Below, piece by piece: positions 24,443-33,640 of a stretch of 46,564 bases of DNA. Numbering within the stretch: position 1 is the stretch's first letter; every line of letters starts with the position of its first letter. This stretch comes from Acidimicrobiales bacterium. GTDB lineage: Bacteria; Actinomycetota; Acidimicrobiia; Acidimicrobiales; Palsa-688. The stretch covers positions 1 through 46,564 of the forward strand of contig DASUWA010000042.1 of NCBI GenBank assembly GCA_036378675.1, read 5' to 3'. The position numbers and the translations under genes are program-made. The notes below the pieces were generated by a model. It had not been told where the DNA came from. It saw only the letters and a program-made list of their open reading frames with translations, and ran no database searches.

Positions 24443-26584
24443 TCAGTCCGAAGCGCTGACGACAGGTGCCGGCAGCGCCACCGCGCCGAGCGACCCGTAG
24501 AAGCGGGCGTCGCCGAAGTTGAACAGACCACCGTCCGTCGCGAATAACCAGTAGCCGTGCCCGCCCGGGGTCGTCGCCATGGCGACCACCGGCCGGTTGA
24601 GCACGATGTTCCCAGTCGACCCGTAGAAGCCGGCGTCCCCGAAGTTGAAGATGCCGCCGTCGGTCGCGACCAGCCAGTAACCCTGCCCGCTCGAGGTGGG
24701 CGACATCCCTACCACCGGTTTATTCAGGCGGATGTTTCCGGTCGATCCGTGGTAGCTGGCATTGCCGAACGTGAAGATCCCGCCATCTGCGGCGACCAAC
24801 CAGTACCCGCCACCGTCCGGCGTGCTGGCCATCCCGACGACCGGTTGATTGATGTGGCTTCCGCCCATCGAACCCAGGTACGGGGCGTTGAAGTTGAAGA
24901 TGCCTCCGTCGGATGCGACCAGCCAGTAGCCGCCTGTGGCCGGGTCCTCGGCCATTCCAACTATCGGCTTGTTGAGGACCCTATTCCCTGTCGATCCGAA
25001 GTAGCCGGCGTCGCCGAAGTTGAAGATCCCTCCGTCGCGCGCGACCAGCCAGTAGCCGAGACCGTCAGCGGATCTGGCCATGCCGACGACCGGCTTGTTC
25101 AGCGGGGAACCCGCCTTGTCACCTTCGAAGATCGAGGTCCCGAAGGCATACACCGCACCGTTTGACCCCGCCATGTCGTAACCGTTGAACCTGGTGGGCG
25201 GGTTCGACTCGGCCTGCAGCGCGGCCGGGACGTTGAGGACGCCTCCATAGATCGAATGGGTAGCCGGCGGCTGTGATCCGCTGTTCGGCCCGCATCCCCC
25301 GTTGCCGCCAGTCGGGCTGGCAGTCTGCTCCAGCAACTGGGTGATCTGAGGCCCGGTCAGGTTCGGCGCATGAGCGACCATCAGCCCAGCCGCGGCGGCG
25401 ACTTGCGGTGCCGCCATAGAGGTTCCGTCCAGGACGAAGTAGTCGTAATTTGTCGTCGCATTCCCCGTGCCGTTCCAAGTGGAGACGATGCCCATCCCGG
25501 GAGCCGCAATGTTCGCCGACGAACCCCATTGCGAGAAGCACAGGACCGTTCCGTTGTTGTCGGTCGCCGCGACCGAGAGAACTCCGGGGTAGGAGGCGGG
25601 GTAGGTCGGCGAGTCGTAACCGTCGTTCCCCGCTGCAGCAACCACTACCACGTTGTGGGCAAGCGCATACTCGACTGCCCGTTGCTCATCGGGATCCGGA
25701 CCGCACGCCCCGGGTTGGCCGATCTGGTCAGCGAAGGCGCACGAGTAGTTGGCCAGCGACATGTTGATTACCCGGTCGCCGGCGTCAACCGCGTCGTAGA
25801 TCGCCGTGGCCACATCGACGGTGTTTCCCTGCCCTTGGTCATCGAGCACCTTGAACATGTCGACGTTCAGGTTCCAGCCGAGGCTGGCCACGCCGGTGTG
25901 GTTGTCGGTGTCCGCTGCGATGATGCCGCTTACGTGGGTTCCGTGCCCAAGTACGGGATCCCCAGCCTGGCTCGGGTTGCCGCAGCCAGGGTCGTCGCCG
26001 GCGCACACGTTGACTGCGCTGCGAATCTTCCCGGCAAGGTCGGGGTTTTCATATCCGCCGGCTCTGGAGCCGCTCGCGGCCACCCCGCTATCGAGCACCG
26101 CGACGACTACACCGTTCCCTTTGGTGATGTCCCACGCCGCCGGTGCGCCGATCGTGTTGAGATAGGCCTGGTTAACCGGACCGGCCTCGGTGATGAAGTT
26201 GCCGTTGTTGTCGTAACCGCCGACCGGCGGTGGACAAAATGTCATGTAACACGGGTCATTCGGAGAAGCGGTGGCGTGGACGGGGCGGGCGATCGACGCG
26301 TAGCCGACGCCCCGGTCGCGTTGCAGCCGGGACAAGACGGATGAAACCTCAGAGGCCGGTACGCGCATCACGTATCGGTCGTGGGGGGCGACCTTTAGGC
26401 TCGTACCCGGTAGGCCGGCAAGGACCGAGGAAGCGCGGACGGCAGCGCTCTTCAACTGCACCACCACGGTCTCGTACGTGCCGGGCTCAGATTGCGCGGT
26501 CGCGCCGCCCGCCGTAAGGACGGGAATAGCGAGCGCCCCGCCAGCGAGCGCGGCTTGTACAACTCTTCGGATCCGGGGCCGCAC
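24443..26584 (-). CDS. secreted subtilisin-like serine protease (S8) with six C-terminal repeats
   Basis: A 713-residue exported protease. The start is GTG 26584, giving VRPRIRRVVQAALAGGALAI as signal peptide; longer reading frames run into the divergent glycosyltransferase gene. Residues about 35-105 look like an I9-type propeptide (YETVVVQLKSAAVRA ... HDRYVMRVPASEV). The catalytic triad is D in VVAVLDSGV, H in GHGTHVSGIIAAD and S in DGTSMAAPQVAAAAG, with the oxyanion asparagine in AAAGNDG. After a short linker come six repeats of the GYWLVASDGG type. The triad is complete, so the enzyme should be active. The shared repeat links it with the SpoIID and propeller proteins as a cell-surface set. 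Confidence 0.92.
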   Translation of the reverse strand: MRPRIRRVVQAALAGGALAIPVLTAGGATAQSEPGTYETVVVQLKSAAVRASSVLAGLPGTSLKVAPHDRYVMRVPASEVSSVLSRLQRDRGVGYASIARPVHATASPNDPCYMTFCPPPVGGYDNNGNFITEAGPVNQAYLNTIGAPAAWDITKGNGVVVAVLDSGVAASGSRAGGYENPDLAGKIRSAVNVCAGDDPGCGNPSQAGDPVLGHGTHVSGIIAADTDNHTGVASLGWNLNVDMFKVLDDQGQGNTVDVATAIYDAVDAGDRVINMSLANYSCAFADQIGQPGACGPDPDEQRAVEYALAHNVVVVAAAGNDGYDSPTYPASYPGVLSVAATDNNGTVLCFSQWGSSANIAAPGMGIVSTWNGTGNATTNYDYFVLDGTSMAAPQVAAAAGLMVAHAPNLTGPQITQLLEQTASPTGGNGGCGPNSGSQPPATHSIYGGVLNVPAALQAESNPPTRFNGYDMAGSNGAVYAFGTSIFEGDKAGSPLNKPVVGMARSADGLGYWLVARDGGIFNFGDAGYFGSTGNRVLNKPIVGMAEDPATGGYWLVASDGGIFNFNAPYLGSMGGSHINQPVVGMASTPDGGGYWLVAADGGIFTFGNASYHGSTGNIRLNKPVVGMSPTSSGQGYWLVATDGGIFNFGDAGFYGSTGNIVLNRPVVAMATTPGGHGYWLFATDGGLFNFGDARFYGSLGAVALPAPVVSASD
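24446..25183 (-). repeat. six tandem about 42-codon repeats (protease)
   Basis: Six units from GYDMAGSNG (divergent first copy) through consensus copies such as GYWLVASDGGIFNFNAPY to a last copy with GYWLFATDGGLFNFGDA. The pattern of a weak first copy and a full set of six is the same as in the other two proteins. Confidence 0.85.
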
Positions 26585-26592
26585 GACCGGAC

Positions 26593-26598
26593 ACAGTA
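26593..26598 (-). promoter_or_regulatory. -10 hexamer upstream of the protease gene
   Basis: On the minus strand TACTGT is followed by 8 bases and the GTG at 26584; no Shine-Dalgarno is visible. Confidence 0.35.
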
Positions 26599-26662
26599 GG
26601 TTACCGGACGACCCAGGAAAAACCGCCCCAGCCACAGTTGATCCTGAATTGTCGGGCGCTGG

Positions 26663-26668
26663 TACCGT
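26663..26668 (+). promoter_or_regulatory. -10 hexamer of a leaderless promoter (GT4 operon)
   Basis: TACCGT is followed by exactly 6 bases and the GTG at 26675. TTGATC (26638-26643) is a possible -35 box, at a long spacing of 19 bases. Confidence 0.5.
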
Positions 26669-26674
26669 TGCGGG

Positions 26675-27859
26675 GTGCCGGGACGGATCGCCTTCGTACC
26701 TCCCCGTTATGGTGCGGGAGTCGTCGGTGGGTCGGAGTCGTTGTCCCGGGAGATCGCCATCGGCTTGGCCGCTCGGGGATGGGACGTCGAGATCCTCACC
26801 ACCTGCGCCGTCGACCATTACACCTGGGCGAACGAGCTTCCTCCCGGCGTCACCCGGGAGGACGGGCTGGTAGTCCGCCGATTCGAGATGGTCCATCACT
26901 GGTCGCGGATAACAACCGAGGTGCAGCTAGCCATCGAGGCGAAGAAACCTTCGACCTTGGAGAACCAGCTCAACTGGCTCAGCGGGCGCTTCGCGGTGCC
27001 GGACCTCTTCCTCCACCTGCTTGTTCACGGCGCCGAGTACGACCATGTCGTGTTCTCCCCTTATCTGTTCTGGACCACGACCGTCTGCATGCCCCTCGTG
27101 GTTGAGCGAGCTGTCGTCATCCCTTGCCTTCACGACGAGGAGTACGCGCGCCTCGATGTGGTCAGGCCCGTCCTCCGCGATCCCCAGAAGGTCTGGTTCC
27201 TGTCCGAGCCGGAGCACGAGGTAGCCCACCGACTCGGACCCGTCGCTGAGCATCACGTGGTGACCGGCGCAGGGATCGATCCGCCTTCGTCTTACGATCC
27301 GGACGGATTCCGTAAGAAGTTCGGGATCAGCCGACCGTTCGCTCTCTACGCAGGCCGGCGGGAAGCGGACAAAGGTTGGGACTGGTTGTTGTCCACCTTC
27401 GCCGACGCATCTCGCACCGGCGGCCTGGACCTTGACCTGGTCACGATGGGTGTCGGAAAGGTCGTGGTGCCCCCCGAGTTGTCCGGCCGAGTGGTCGACC
27501 TCGGTTTTCTTTCCGATCAAGACCGCAACGACGCGTTGTCGGCGGCCGCTGTATATCTTCAGCCGAGCAAGATGGAGAGCTTCTCCCGATCGGTCATGGA
27601 AGCTTGGCTGGCAGGCACACCGGTCCTGGCGACGGCCGATGGCGAGGTCGTCGCGTGGCATTGCAAGCGTTCAGGCGGCGGCCTGACCTTCCACGACGCC
27701 CAAGGCCTGGCATCGGGGCTGAAGACGATTTGCGGATCCACGAATACCGCTGAGACGATGGCGTCGAAGGGTCGCGATTACGTTCTGCGGGAGTACTCCT
27801 GGTCAGTCGTGCTCGACCGGATGGAAGCCGAGCTGGAGTCGCCTGCTTGGCAACGGTGA
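26675..27859 (+). CDS. family 4 glycosyltransferase (GT-B)
   Basis: A 394-residue GT-B glycosyltransferase. The N-terminal domain begins RIAFVPPRYGAGVVGGSESL with the glycine-rich acceptor loop; the C-terminal donor domain has FALYAGRREADKGWDWLL and LQPSKMESFSRSVMEAWLAGTPVLA, with the E-x7-E-type arrangement of GT4 enzymes. These retain anomeric configuration and use nucleotide sugars in the cytoplasm. It is the first gene of a three-gene plus-strand operon with a hypothetical protein and a membrane protein, opening the polysaccharide region. The sugar is unknown. Confidence 0.88.
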   Translation: MPGRIAFVPPRYGAGVVGGSESLSREIAIGLAARGWDVEILTTCAVDHYTWANELPPGVTREDGLVVRRFEMVHHWSRITTEVQLAIEAKKPSTLENQLNWLSGRFAVPDLFLHLLVHGAEYDHVVFSPYLFWTTTVCMPLVVERAVVIPCLHDEEYARLDVVRPVLRDPQKVWFLSEPEHEVAHRLGPVAEHHVVTGAGIDPPSSYDPDGFRKKFGISRPFALYAGRREADKGWDWLLSTFADASRTGGLDLDLVTMGVGKVVVPPELSGRVVDLGFLSDQDRNDALSAAAVYLQPSKMESFSRSVMEAWLAGTPVLATADGEVVAWHCKRSGGGLTFHDAQGLASGLKTICGSTNTAETMASKGRDYVLREYSWSVVLDRMEAELESPAWQR

Positions 27860-28404
27860 TCATCGCGGGGAGCTACCCGCCCATACCAGTCCCGGCAGCG
27901 GATTCCACGTTGGACGCGGTTCGCCGCGCGCTCCGGGACGGGGAGATGATCAGCGTCGTTTCACCGCGACCGAGTGCCGCGCATTATTCAGTACCGCTGC
28001 TAGGGCCCTTCGCTGGACGCAGGCTGGACCGTCTCCGCCGGATGGAGCACGCGGAAAGGTTCGTCCTCGTCGTCGAGCCTGGCATCCCTTTTGACGAACC
28101 GGGCTCATCCACGCCTTTTGCCGAGCCACGTGCCATGCTCACGGCTCTGAGCCTTGCTCGCGCCATGCGCCGCTTTGACCACACGACGGTGATCGTGGCC
28201 GGCGACACTGGCGCACCGAGTCGGGCGGTCGGAATCATCACTTCCGCGGCGGATGAAGTGATCGATGATATTCGTGAGGGTCGTCCCCCTTCGGGGGTTA
28301 CCACTCGAGGTCCGTTGGAGATGAGGCCCCGGGACAGGGCTCGGCGGATCGTAGGCGGGGTTGCGAGAAGACTGCTCCGACGCGCGAGTAACAAGCATGC
28401 GTAG
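27847..28404 (+). CDS. hypothetical protein in a glycosyltransferase operon
   Basis: A 185-residue protein I do not recognise. It begins with MATVIIAGSYPPIPVPAADSTL, recalling the first strand and loop of GT-B domains, and has a possible Rossmann-like order (FVLVVEPGIPF, then TTVIVAGDTGAP). The length is about half of a GT4, so it may be an isolated N-terminal-like domain. The C-terminus is basic (ARRIVGGVARRLLRRASN) and may lie on the membrane. The TTG at 27847 has GGAG 8 bases upstream; the GTG at 27856 in a GTGA overlap is an alternative. It overlaps the preceding gene by 13 bases and the following one by 8. Confidence 0.6.
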   Translation: MATVIIAGSYPPIPVPAADSTLDAVRRALRDGEMISVVSPRPSAAHYSVPLLGPFAGRRLDRLRRMEHAERFVLVVEPGIPFDEPGSSTPFAEPRAMLTALSLARAMRRFDHTTVIVAGDTGAPSRAVGIITSAADEVIDDIREGRPPSGVTTRGPLEMRPRDRARRIVGGVARRLLRRASNKHA

Positions 28405-29809
28405 AGCCGCAACCATGCGCAGAGCCGCAATTCCACAGGTCGCTGTAGTACCCGCGCTCCTGGCCGTAATTGTCTTCGCTATCGACATGCTGTCGCCGAG
28501 CGGTATGACCGCCGACTCGCTACGCCAGGTGAGCACGGCCGTGGACCTGGTTCATCACCACACCATTGGTCTCGATCCGGTATGGCACTACCAGGTCAAT
28601 CCGCAAGTGGGGGTAACTTTCGTTCACCACCACGTATACCCTTACTTCCCCTGGGGTGGGGCCCTCTTCGCTGTCCCGTGGGTCATCGTCTACGACATCG
28701 CCCACAAGCTGGGTATCGGGCCGGGGTCGATCGCCCTCGTGAAGCAGGGTCACGACTGGCCGATTCAGGTCATATCCATGTCGACGGTGGTCGCTCTCAC
28801 GACGGTTGTCGTCTATCTGATTGCACTGCGGATGCTGGAGATCCAGCCCGTCTCCCGTCGCCGGGGCTGGGCCGCTGTGATCGCTCTCGGGTTTGCGTTC
28901 TGCACTCCCGCCTGGCCGATCGCGAGCCGATCGCTTTGGGAGCATGGACCCTCGATGCTGTTCTTGTCGTTGGCGCTTCTCTTTGCGTTGAGGGCTAGAC
29001 AGGGCGAGCGAGGGTGGACCGGGATGGGCGTGGCACTCGGATGCTCCTACGCGATGCGCCCGACCGACGCGATTCCGATTGCGGTCTTGGGGCTATGGGT
29101 GCTCGGGTGGCAACGTCGCCACGCCCTAAAGGTCATCGTCGGAGCCGTACCACCATTGGCGATCCTGTTCACCGTGGACTGGGTCGCTTACCGACAGCTG
29201 CTAACGCCGTACTACACGCAAGGCCAAGGTTTCCAGATCTCTTCGACGTTCCGCACCGCACTCGCCGGGAACCTGGTCAGCCCCGGGCGGGGCTTGTTCA
29301 TCTACGTCCCGCTCGTGGCGTTGTCGGCCTGGGGCCTCTGGATCCTGCACCGATCGGGACGCCTCGATCCCTTCTGGATCGCAGTGGCTTGCGTACCTGT
29401 CGTGCACTGGATCGTGATCTCGGCCTTCAAGCACTGGTGGGCCGGCGACAGCTACGGCAACAGGTTGTTCACCGACATGATGCCCTTCTTCGTCCTCCTC
29501 GCCATGCCCGCCTTCGAACACCTTGCTTCACGCCCTTTGAGGACACAGCGTGTCGCAACCAGCTTTGTTTCTGTTGCGGTCGTGTGGTGCCTGTTCGTGC
29601 AGGGACAAGGTGCCACGCTCCGTTCGGCGTGGTGTTGGAACAACGAGCCCACCGACGTCGATGTTCACTCGTCCAAGGTCTGGAGCTGGAGCGATCCTCA
29701 GTTCCTCCGCGGGGTTCGCAGAATCGTCTGGGGGCCGAACCGCCACTCGGAGCTGATCCGTGACGGGGTGGACAAGATCGGGTGTCCGGTCGAGCCGGTA
29801 CGACCTTAG
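28397..29809 (+). CDS. polytopic membrane protein, GT-C-like
   Basis: A 470-residue membrane protein with about ten hydrophobic segments. The first extracytoplasmic loop after TM1 is long and contains TADSLRQVSTAVDLVHHHT and VNPQVGVTFVHHHVYPYFPW, as in lipid-linked-sugar-dependent GT-C enzymes of the GT39/ArnT type; the C-terminal soluble segment is short. Family assignment is by topology and loop only. Two in-tandem 18-base copies begin the gene, each encoding MRRAA, so either ATG (28397 or 28415) may be used. It overlaps the previous gene by 8 bases, and its stop overlaps the convergent GT2 stop by 4 bases (TTAG). Confidence 0.6.
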   Translation: MRRAATMRRAAIPQVAVVPALLAVIVFAIDMLSPSGMTADSLRQVSTAVDLVHHHTIGLDPVWHYQVNPQVGVTFVHHHVYPYFPWGGALFAVPWVIVYDIAHKLGIGPGSIALVKQGHDWPIQVISMSTVVALTTVVVYLIALRMLEIQPVSRRRGWAAVIALGFAFCTPAWPIASRSLWEHGPSMLFLSLALLFALRARQGERGWTGMGVALGCSYAMRPTDAIPIAVLGLWVLGWQRRHALKVIVGAVPPLAILFTVDWVAYRQLLTPYYTQGQGFQISSTFRTALAGNLVSPGRGLFIYVPLVALSAWGLWILHRSGRLDPFWIAVACVPVVHWIVISAFKHWWAGDSYGNRLFTDMMPFFVLLAMPAFEHLASRPLRTQRVATSFVSVAVVWCLFVQGQGATLRSAWCWNNEPTDVDVHSSKVWSWSDPQFLRGVRRIVWGPNRHSELIRDGVDKIGCPVEPVRP

Positions 29810-30996
29810 ATACTTATTCCCTCGCGCGCGGGCCCAGCATCCCAAGTGGTGTCTGCATCGGCCCACCGGCGCCATATTTCGTCTGGGCTCACCTTCCAGC
29901 TCCTGCTGCTTTTGAGCCGAGAACCGATCGCCCACGGCAACTTCTCGACTAGATCGACCCGGGCTCTGGCGTCACCCAAATCGCGGAAAGCATTGATCGC
30001 AAGCTCTGCAGGGATCTTGAATGGCGCGTTTCGGAGGAGGGTGAGCAGGCGGTTCCGGGTCGCCAACCGGTTCACGAACAAGGCGGAACCGCCGCTGGTC
30101 GCTGAGTGCAGGTGCTCCACTTTGGCATGCGGTTCGTAGAGCACTCGCATGCCTCGCAGCCTCGCTCTCCAGCACCAGTCTGCATCTTCGTAGTACGCGA
30201 AGAACGGTTCGGCTAGGCCGCCGATTTCGTCGAATACTTCGCGACGCATCACCATCGCCGTAGCGCTGGCGAAGAACGGCTCCGAAGGGGTATCCCACCT
30301 GCCGTCATCGGGGGTCCCGTCGCCGATGTCGCCCAGGACCCCGTCGGACTTCATGTAACCGCCCGCCTTGTTCAGAAGGCGGCAGACTGGCCCGGGCCGA
30401 GCTGGATCACCGTTGATCAGAACCTCGTCCTCTGGCGTCGCGACAGGTACGTAGAAGGGTGCTCCAGGCACCGTCCACCGCCATTTCGGCGTCAACGGAT
30501 CGTCCCCTTGCTCCAGCGAATGAATTCCTGCGCCCAGAAGACGGTCGAGGGATTCCACGCCAGCCGCCGTCACCGAACGCAGCATCCGCCCCAATGAGCG
30601 ATGATCTGCCGGAGCATCGTGGCGATCTTCGAGAATGACCTCCCGGTACAGGCCGCGTCTGAGGACCTTCGGGACCACTGCGGCGACATCGGCACCTTTG
30701 ACGACTTGAAGGGACTGGTTGATCCAACCCGGATGAGGAAAGGCGTCATCGTTGAGCAACGCAATCACATCACCGCTCGATCGGCTGACCCCCAGGTTCA
30801 CTCCAGCAGCGAATCCGACGTTGCTCCTCAGTCCGATGACGGTGGCGTTGTACTTGGTGGCGATCGTCGAAGCCTCTGCCCGGTCCGAACCGTTGTCGAC
30901 CACCACCAGCTGATCAACTTGATCGGAGACCGACTTGAGGCACGCGTCCAGCCAGTTGTCAGGACGGTACGACAGGACAACTGCGGATACCGTCAC
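29806..30996 (-). CDS. family 2 glycosyltransferase (rhamnosyltransferase-like)
   Basis: A 396-residue GT-A enzyme. The start is the GTG at 30996, whose GTGA overlaps the stop of the upstream gene. SAVVLSYRPDNWLDACLKS and VVVDNGSDRAEA form the nucleotide-binding start, LRSNVGFAAGVNLGVS and ALLNDDAFP carry the DxD-like motif, and FFAYYEDADWCWRARLRG is the EDxDxxxR acceptor region typical of the rhamnosyltransferase-like GT2 group. An unusually long insertion of about 110 residues lies between the DxD and acceptor motifs. It is the last gene of the eight-gene polysaccharide operon. Confidence 0.88.
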   Translation of the reverse strand: MTVSAVVLSYRPDNWLDACLKSVSDQVDQLVVVDNGSDRAEASTIATKYNATVIGLRSNVGFAAGVNLGVSRSSGDVIALLNDDAFPHPGWINQSLQVVKGADVAAVVPKVLRRGLYREVILEDRHDAPADHRSLGRMLRSVTAAGVESLDRLLGAGIHSLEQGDDPLTPKWRWTVPGAPFYVPVATPEDEVLINGDPARPGPVCRLLNKAGGYMKSDGVLGDIGDGTPDDGRWDTPSEPFFASATAMVMRREVFDEIGGLAEPFFAYYEDADWCWRARLRGMRVLYEPHAKVEHLHSATSGGSALFVNRLATRNRLLTLLRNAPFKIPAELAINAFRDLGDARARVDLVEKLPWAIGSRLKSSRSWKVSPDEIWRRWADADTTWDAGPAREGISI

Positions 30997-33365
30997 GCCG
31001 GCGCCGGCCAAAGGTTCAACTCCGGTACCTGGGTCCAGATGCATCCGGCGGCGCGGCCGAATCCGTTCTCGCCCGCAAATGCGTGGGACTTCGCCACCAG
31101 GTCATTGTCGCCGGACAGGTCCAGAAGCTTGTCCAAGGCCAACGCCAGAACTTCCGGCGGGGCGTCCGGAGCCACCTTGGGAATGAAGGCGGGAAGCTCG
31201 GATTGTGGGCCAATCCTTGAAACCAGGGTCGGCAAGCCGTGTGCGACGCAATCAGCGACCGCCGCAGACGACTCTCCGTTCGAGTACTCGCGCAGCTGAA
31301 CGGCAGCCGCGGCGCAACGTAACCAGGATTCGTAGTCAGCGTCCGTCACTTCGCCGGTTATGGTCAGCCGACTTCTTACCTCTAGCTGCTCGGCAAGTGC
31401 TTCGATCTCATCCTTAAGCTGTTCCGAGACTGGTCCCACCAGAGCAAGGCGTGCGTTAGGACGGCGACGTGCCAACAAAGGCAGCGCCTCGACCAACGCC
31501 GATGGCCGCTTGACGGGATGAACCACCCCGAAGCTGCATACCAGGTCGCGATCCACCGATCCTGGATTGCGTTCAACCGGCCGAGGATAGGCAAACGGAC
31601 ACAGCCGAACTCGGTCCGACCATTCGGGACCGGCGTCCGCGCGCGCCAGCTCGAAGGCGAACTCGGAGTTCACGATCAGACTGTCGGCGAGCCGAGCGAC
31701 GTCTCGAACCATGGAAACGTCGGCGCGACTCATGGCCTCGAAGAGGTTCCCATCGAAAGTTAGGTCGGGCGACACGGAGTGGTACACACCGAGGACGGCC
31801 GCCTCTAATCCTTCAGGAACTGCGCCGCGGCTAACCCCGTGCACATACAGGCCATCCAGCCGAACATCGTGGGTGAGCACGTGTGCATGCAATCCGCCAC
31901 GGCGAAGCAGCTTCAACGCTCCACCGTGATATTCGCTGTTGCCGATCGCAAGCAAGACCGCGTCGTAACCCCCTACGGCCAGATCCCTGTGCTTGAGCTG
32001 GCTGTTGGAATGGAAAGAAAGGCTCGGAGACTCGCGGACGGGCTCGGTCGCTTGGATCGTCGTCTCGGCGAGGTCGCCGTCTACTGCGACCTCGATGTCC
32101 GCATAAGGCTCCATTGCTTCGGCCAGTCGCTGGCTGTAGTCTGCCACGCCCGTTCGGGCTGGTGGCCAGGGCGTCACCATGGCGATTCGTGGTCGTGGCC
32201 TCCATCGGTGCTGCGGAACCCCTGTGTCGCGGAGCAAGCCCTCGTAAACCTTCGCGCACTTGTCAGCTACATCCGACCATGTCGGAGTTGGGCGTTCTGC
32301 CCAGGCCAAAAGCTCGTCTCGCCGTGCCCGGTCGACGAGCGCTCTCGTAATCGCCTGAGCGATCGCAGTTGCATCCGTCGGATCGAATGTCGCGCCCGGC
32401 GCAACCAGTTCGGGCAGAGAAGAGGTCTCGGACGCAATCACCGGTGCGCCGCACGCGAGGGCCTCTGCAACGGGAAGTCCATATCCCTCGTATAGGGATG
32501 GATACACCGCCAGGTCTGCCGCCTGGTAGAGAACTTTGAGAGTGGTGTCGGGAACGAACCCGGTCAGGACGAGCCGATCCGCGATACCTAGCTGCGCAGC
32601 TCGCACCTCGAAGTGGTTCCGTTCGCTGGGCTTCAGACGACATACGAGGACCAGCTGCCATCCTTCGCGGACCGGTTCGGGCGTCGCCGCGTAGGCCTCC
32701 ACCAGCTTCTCCATGTTCTTCCGGGGTTCCACTGCGCCGTTGAACACGATGTAAGGCCCGGCGAGTTCAGGCACAAGAGCTTGAGCGGCTGCGGCCGCTT
32801 TCAAACGATCCTCTGCTGGACGAAAGTCCCCTGACGGTGCCGCGCCAACGACCGACACCTGCGACTCCGATAGACCGAGGAGACGTACGGCATCGGCAGC
32901 TGCGGAATCCGAAAGAGTCACCACGTGGTCTGCGGCCCGGACGAACTCTCGACGAGCCCGATAACGCCGGCGAACGCCGGGATCGCGAAGATAAGTATCG
33001 GAGAAGATCTCGGGAATGAGGTCGTACAGAGTCACCACGAGCCGCATGCCGCGTCGAGAGACCTCACGGGGCCAAAGCTCAGAAAGAGGAACGTCAAGCT
33101 CGAACGCCGACAGCACGTGGAACACTCCGCCACCGGCTGGCCACTCGGGGTTGTGCCCAACAGGGACGGATCCGATGAGCCCGTTCGGGAGTTCAACAGG
33201 CGGCAACCGAGGATTGAGCAGCACCTGTCTCACCAGGCCTGGATGTGCCTGAGCGACCGCCTCGGTGAACTCGAGAGCGTAGCGAGCGATGCCCCGGTCC
33301 CTGTATTGCGGACTCTGGGCGGCCTGCAGGTCTATTACGACGCCCGGGCCGGACGATCGGCTCAA
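30993..33365 (-). CDS. double GT4 glycosyltransferase fusion
   Basis: A 790-residue protein with two complete GT-B modules. Module 1 (about 5-380) has GIARYALEFTEAVAQ, YIVFNGAVEPRKNMEKLVEAY and VYPSLYEGYGLPVAEALACGAPVIASETSSLPE, very like mannosyltransferases of the WbaZ/mtfB type. Module 2 (about 390-790) begins IAMVTPWPPARTGVADYS and has VCSFGVVHPVKRPSALVEAL and EYSNGESSAAVADCVAHGLP. Two linked transferases could add two successive sugars, as in bifunctional O-antigen mannosyltransferases; that is inference. The start is a TTG whose TTGA overlaps the stop of the coiled-coil gene before it. The stop overlaps the next gene by 4 bases. Confidence 0.88.
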   Translation of the reverse strand: MSRSSGPGVVIDLQAAQSPQYRDRGIARYALEFTEAVAQAHPGLVRQVLLNPRLPPVELPNGLIGSVPVGHNPEWPAGGGVFHVLSAFELDVPLSELWPREVSRRGMRLVVTLYDLIPEIFSDTYLRDPGVRRRYRARREFVRAADHVVTLSDSAAADAVRLLGLSESQVSVVGAAPSGDFRPAEDRLKAAAAAQALVPELAGPYIVFNGAVEPRKNMEKLVEAYAATPEPVREGWQLVLVCRLKPSERNHFEVRAAQLGIADRLVLTGFVPDTTLKVLYQAADLAVYPSLYEGYGLPVAEALACGAPVIASETSSLPELVAPGATFDPTDATAIAQAITRALVDRARRDELLAWAERPTPTWSDVADKCAKVYEGLLRDTGVPQHRWRPRPRIAMVTPWPPARTGVADYSQRLAEAMEPYADIEVAVDGDLAETTIQATEPVRESPSLSFHSNSQLKHRDLAVGGYDAVLLAIGNSEYHGGALKLLRRGGLHAHVLTHDVRLDGLYVHGVSRGAVPEGLEAAVLGVYHSVSPDLTFDGNLFEAMSRADVSMVRDVARLADSLIVNSEFAFELARADAGPEWSDRVRLCPFAYPRPVERNPGSVDRDLVCSFGVVHPVKRPSALVEALPLLARRRPNARLALVGPVSEQLKDEIEALAEQLEVRSRLTITGEVTDADYESWLRCAAAAVQLREYSNGESSAAVADCVAHGLPTLVSRIGPQSELPAFIPKVAPDAPPEVLALALDKLLDLSGDNDLVAKSHAFAGENGFGRAAGCIWTQVPELNLWPAPA

Positions 33366-33640
33366 GTCGGTGAGCCGGCTCGGTCCAGGCGTTCTCTGAG
33401 CCGTACAACCTCTTGCGCCAGGGAGTTGACTTCGGCGGAAAGTCGGGTGAGGGTCCGTCCGATTGTTTCTGCCACCTCGTCGGCTGCGTCGCCCTGATCG
33501 CCGAGGATTCTCTCGACGTTCCCTATTCGGTCAGAGATTTGTTGGACCGATCGCTCGGCCGCGTCATCGGCGATCTCGCGAATCAGCCCCCCGAGCGCTC
33601 GGTCCCGCGCCGTGCGAAACGACGACTTTACCGATCCCAT
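33362..33640 (-). CDS. 92-residue coiled-coil protein
   Basis: A small protein with almost no sequence but helix: after a basic start (MGSVKSSFRTARDRALGGLI) residues about 22-88 show heptads, for example IGRTLTRLSAEVNSLAQEV. The ATG at 33640 lies inside the end of the DPM1-like gene (13-base overlap), and its stop overlaps the TTG of the double glycosyltransferase (TTGA). No membrane segment is present. Coiled coils in polysaccharide operons can act as molecular rulers or hold transferases together, as the coiled coil of WbdD does in E. coli O9a; its placement directly before a transferase fits such a role, but this is inference. Confidence 0.7.
   Translation of the reverse strand: MGSVKSSFRTARDRALGGLIREIADDAAERSVQQISDRIGNVERILGDQGDAADEVAETIGRTLTRLSAEVNSLAQEVVRLRERLDRAGSPT

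Noticed and set aside
26585-26899. 105-codon N-terminal extension of the subtilisin-like protease
   Set aside because: It overlaps the divergent glycosyltransferase gene, and a normal signal peptide begins at GTG 26584.
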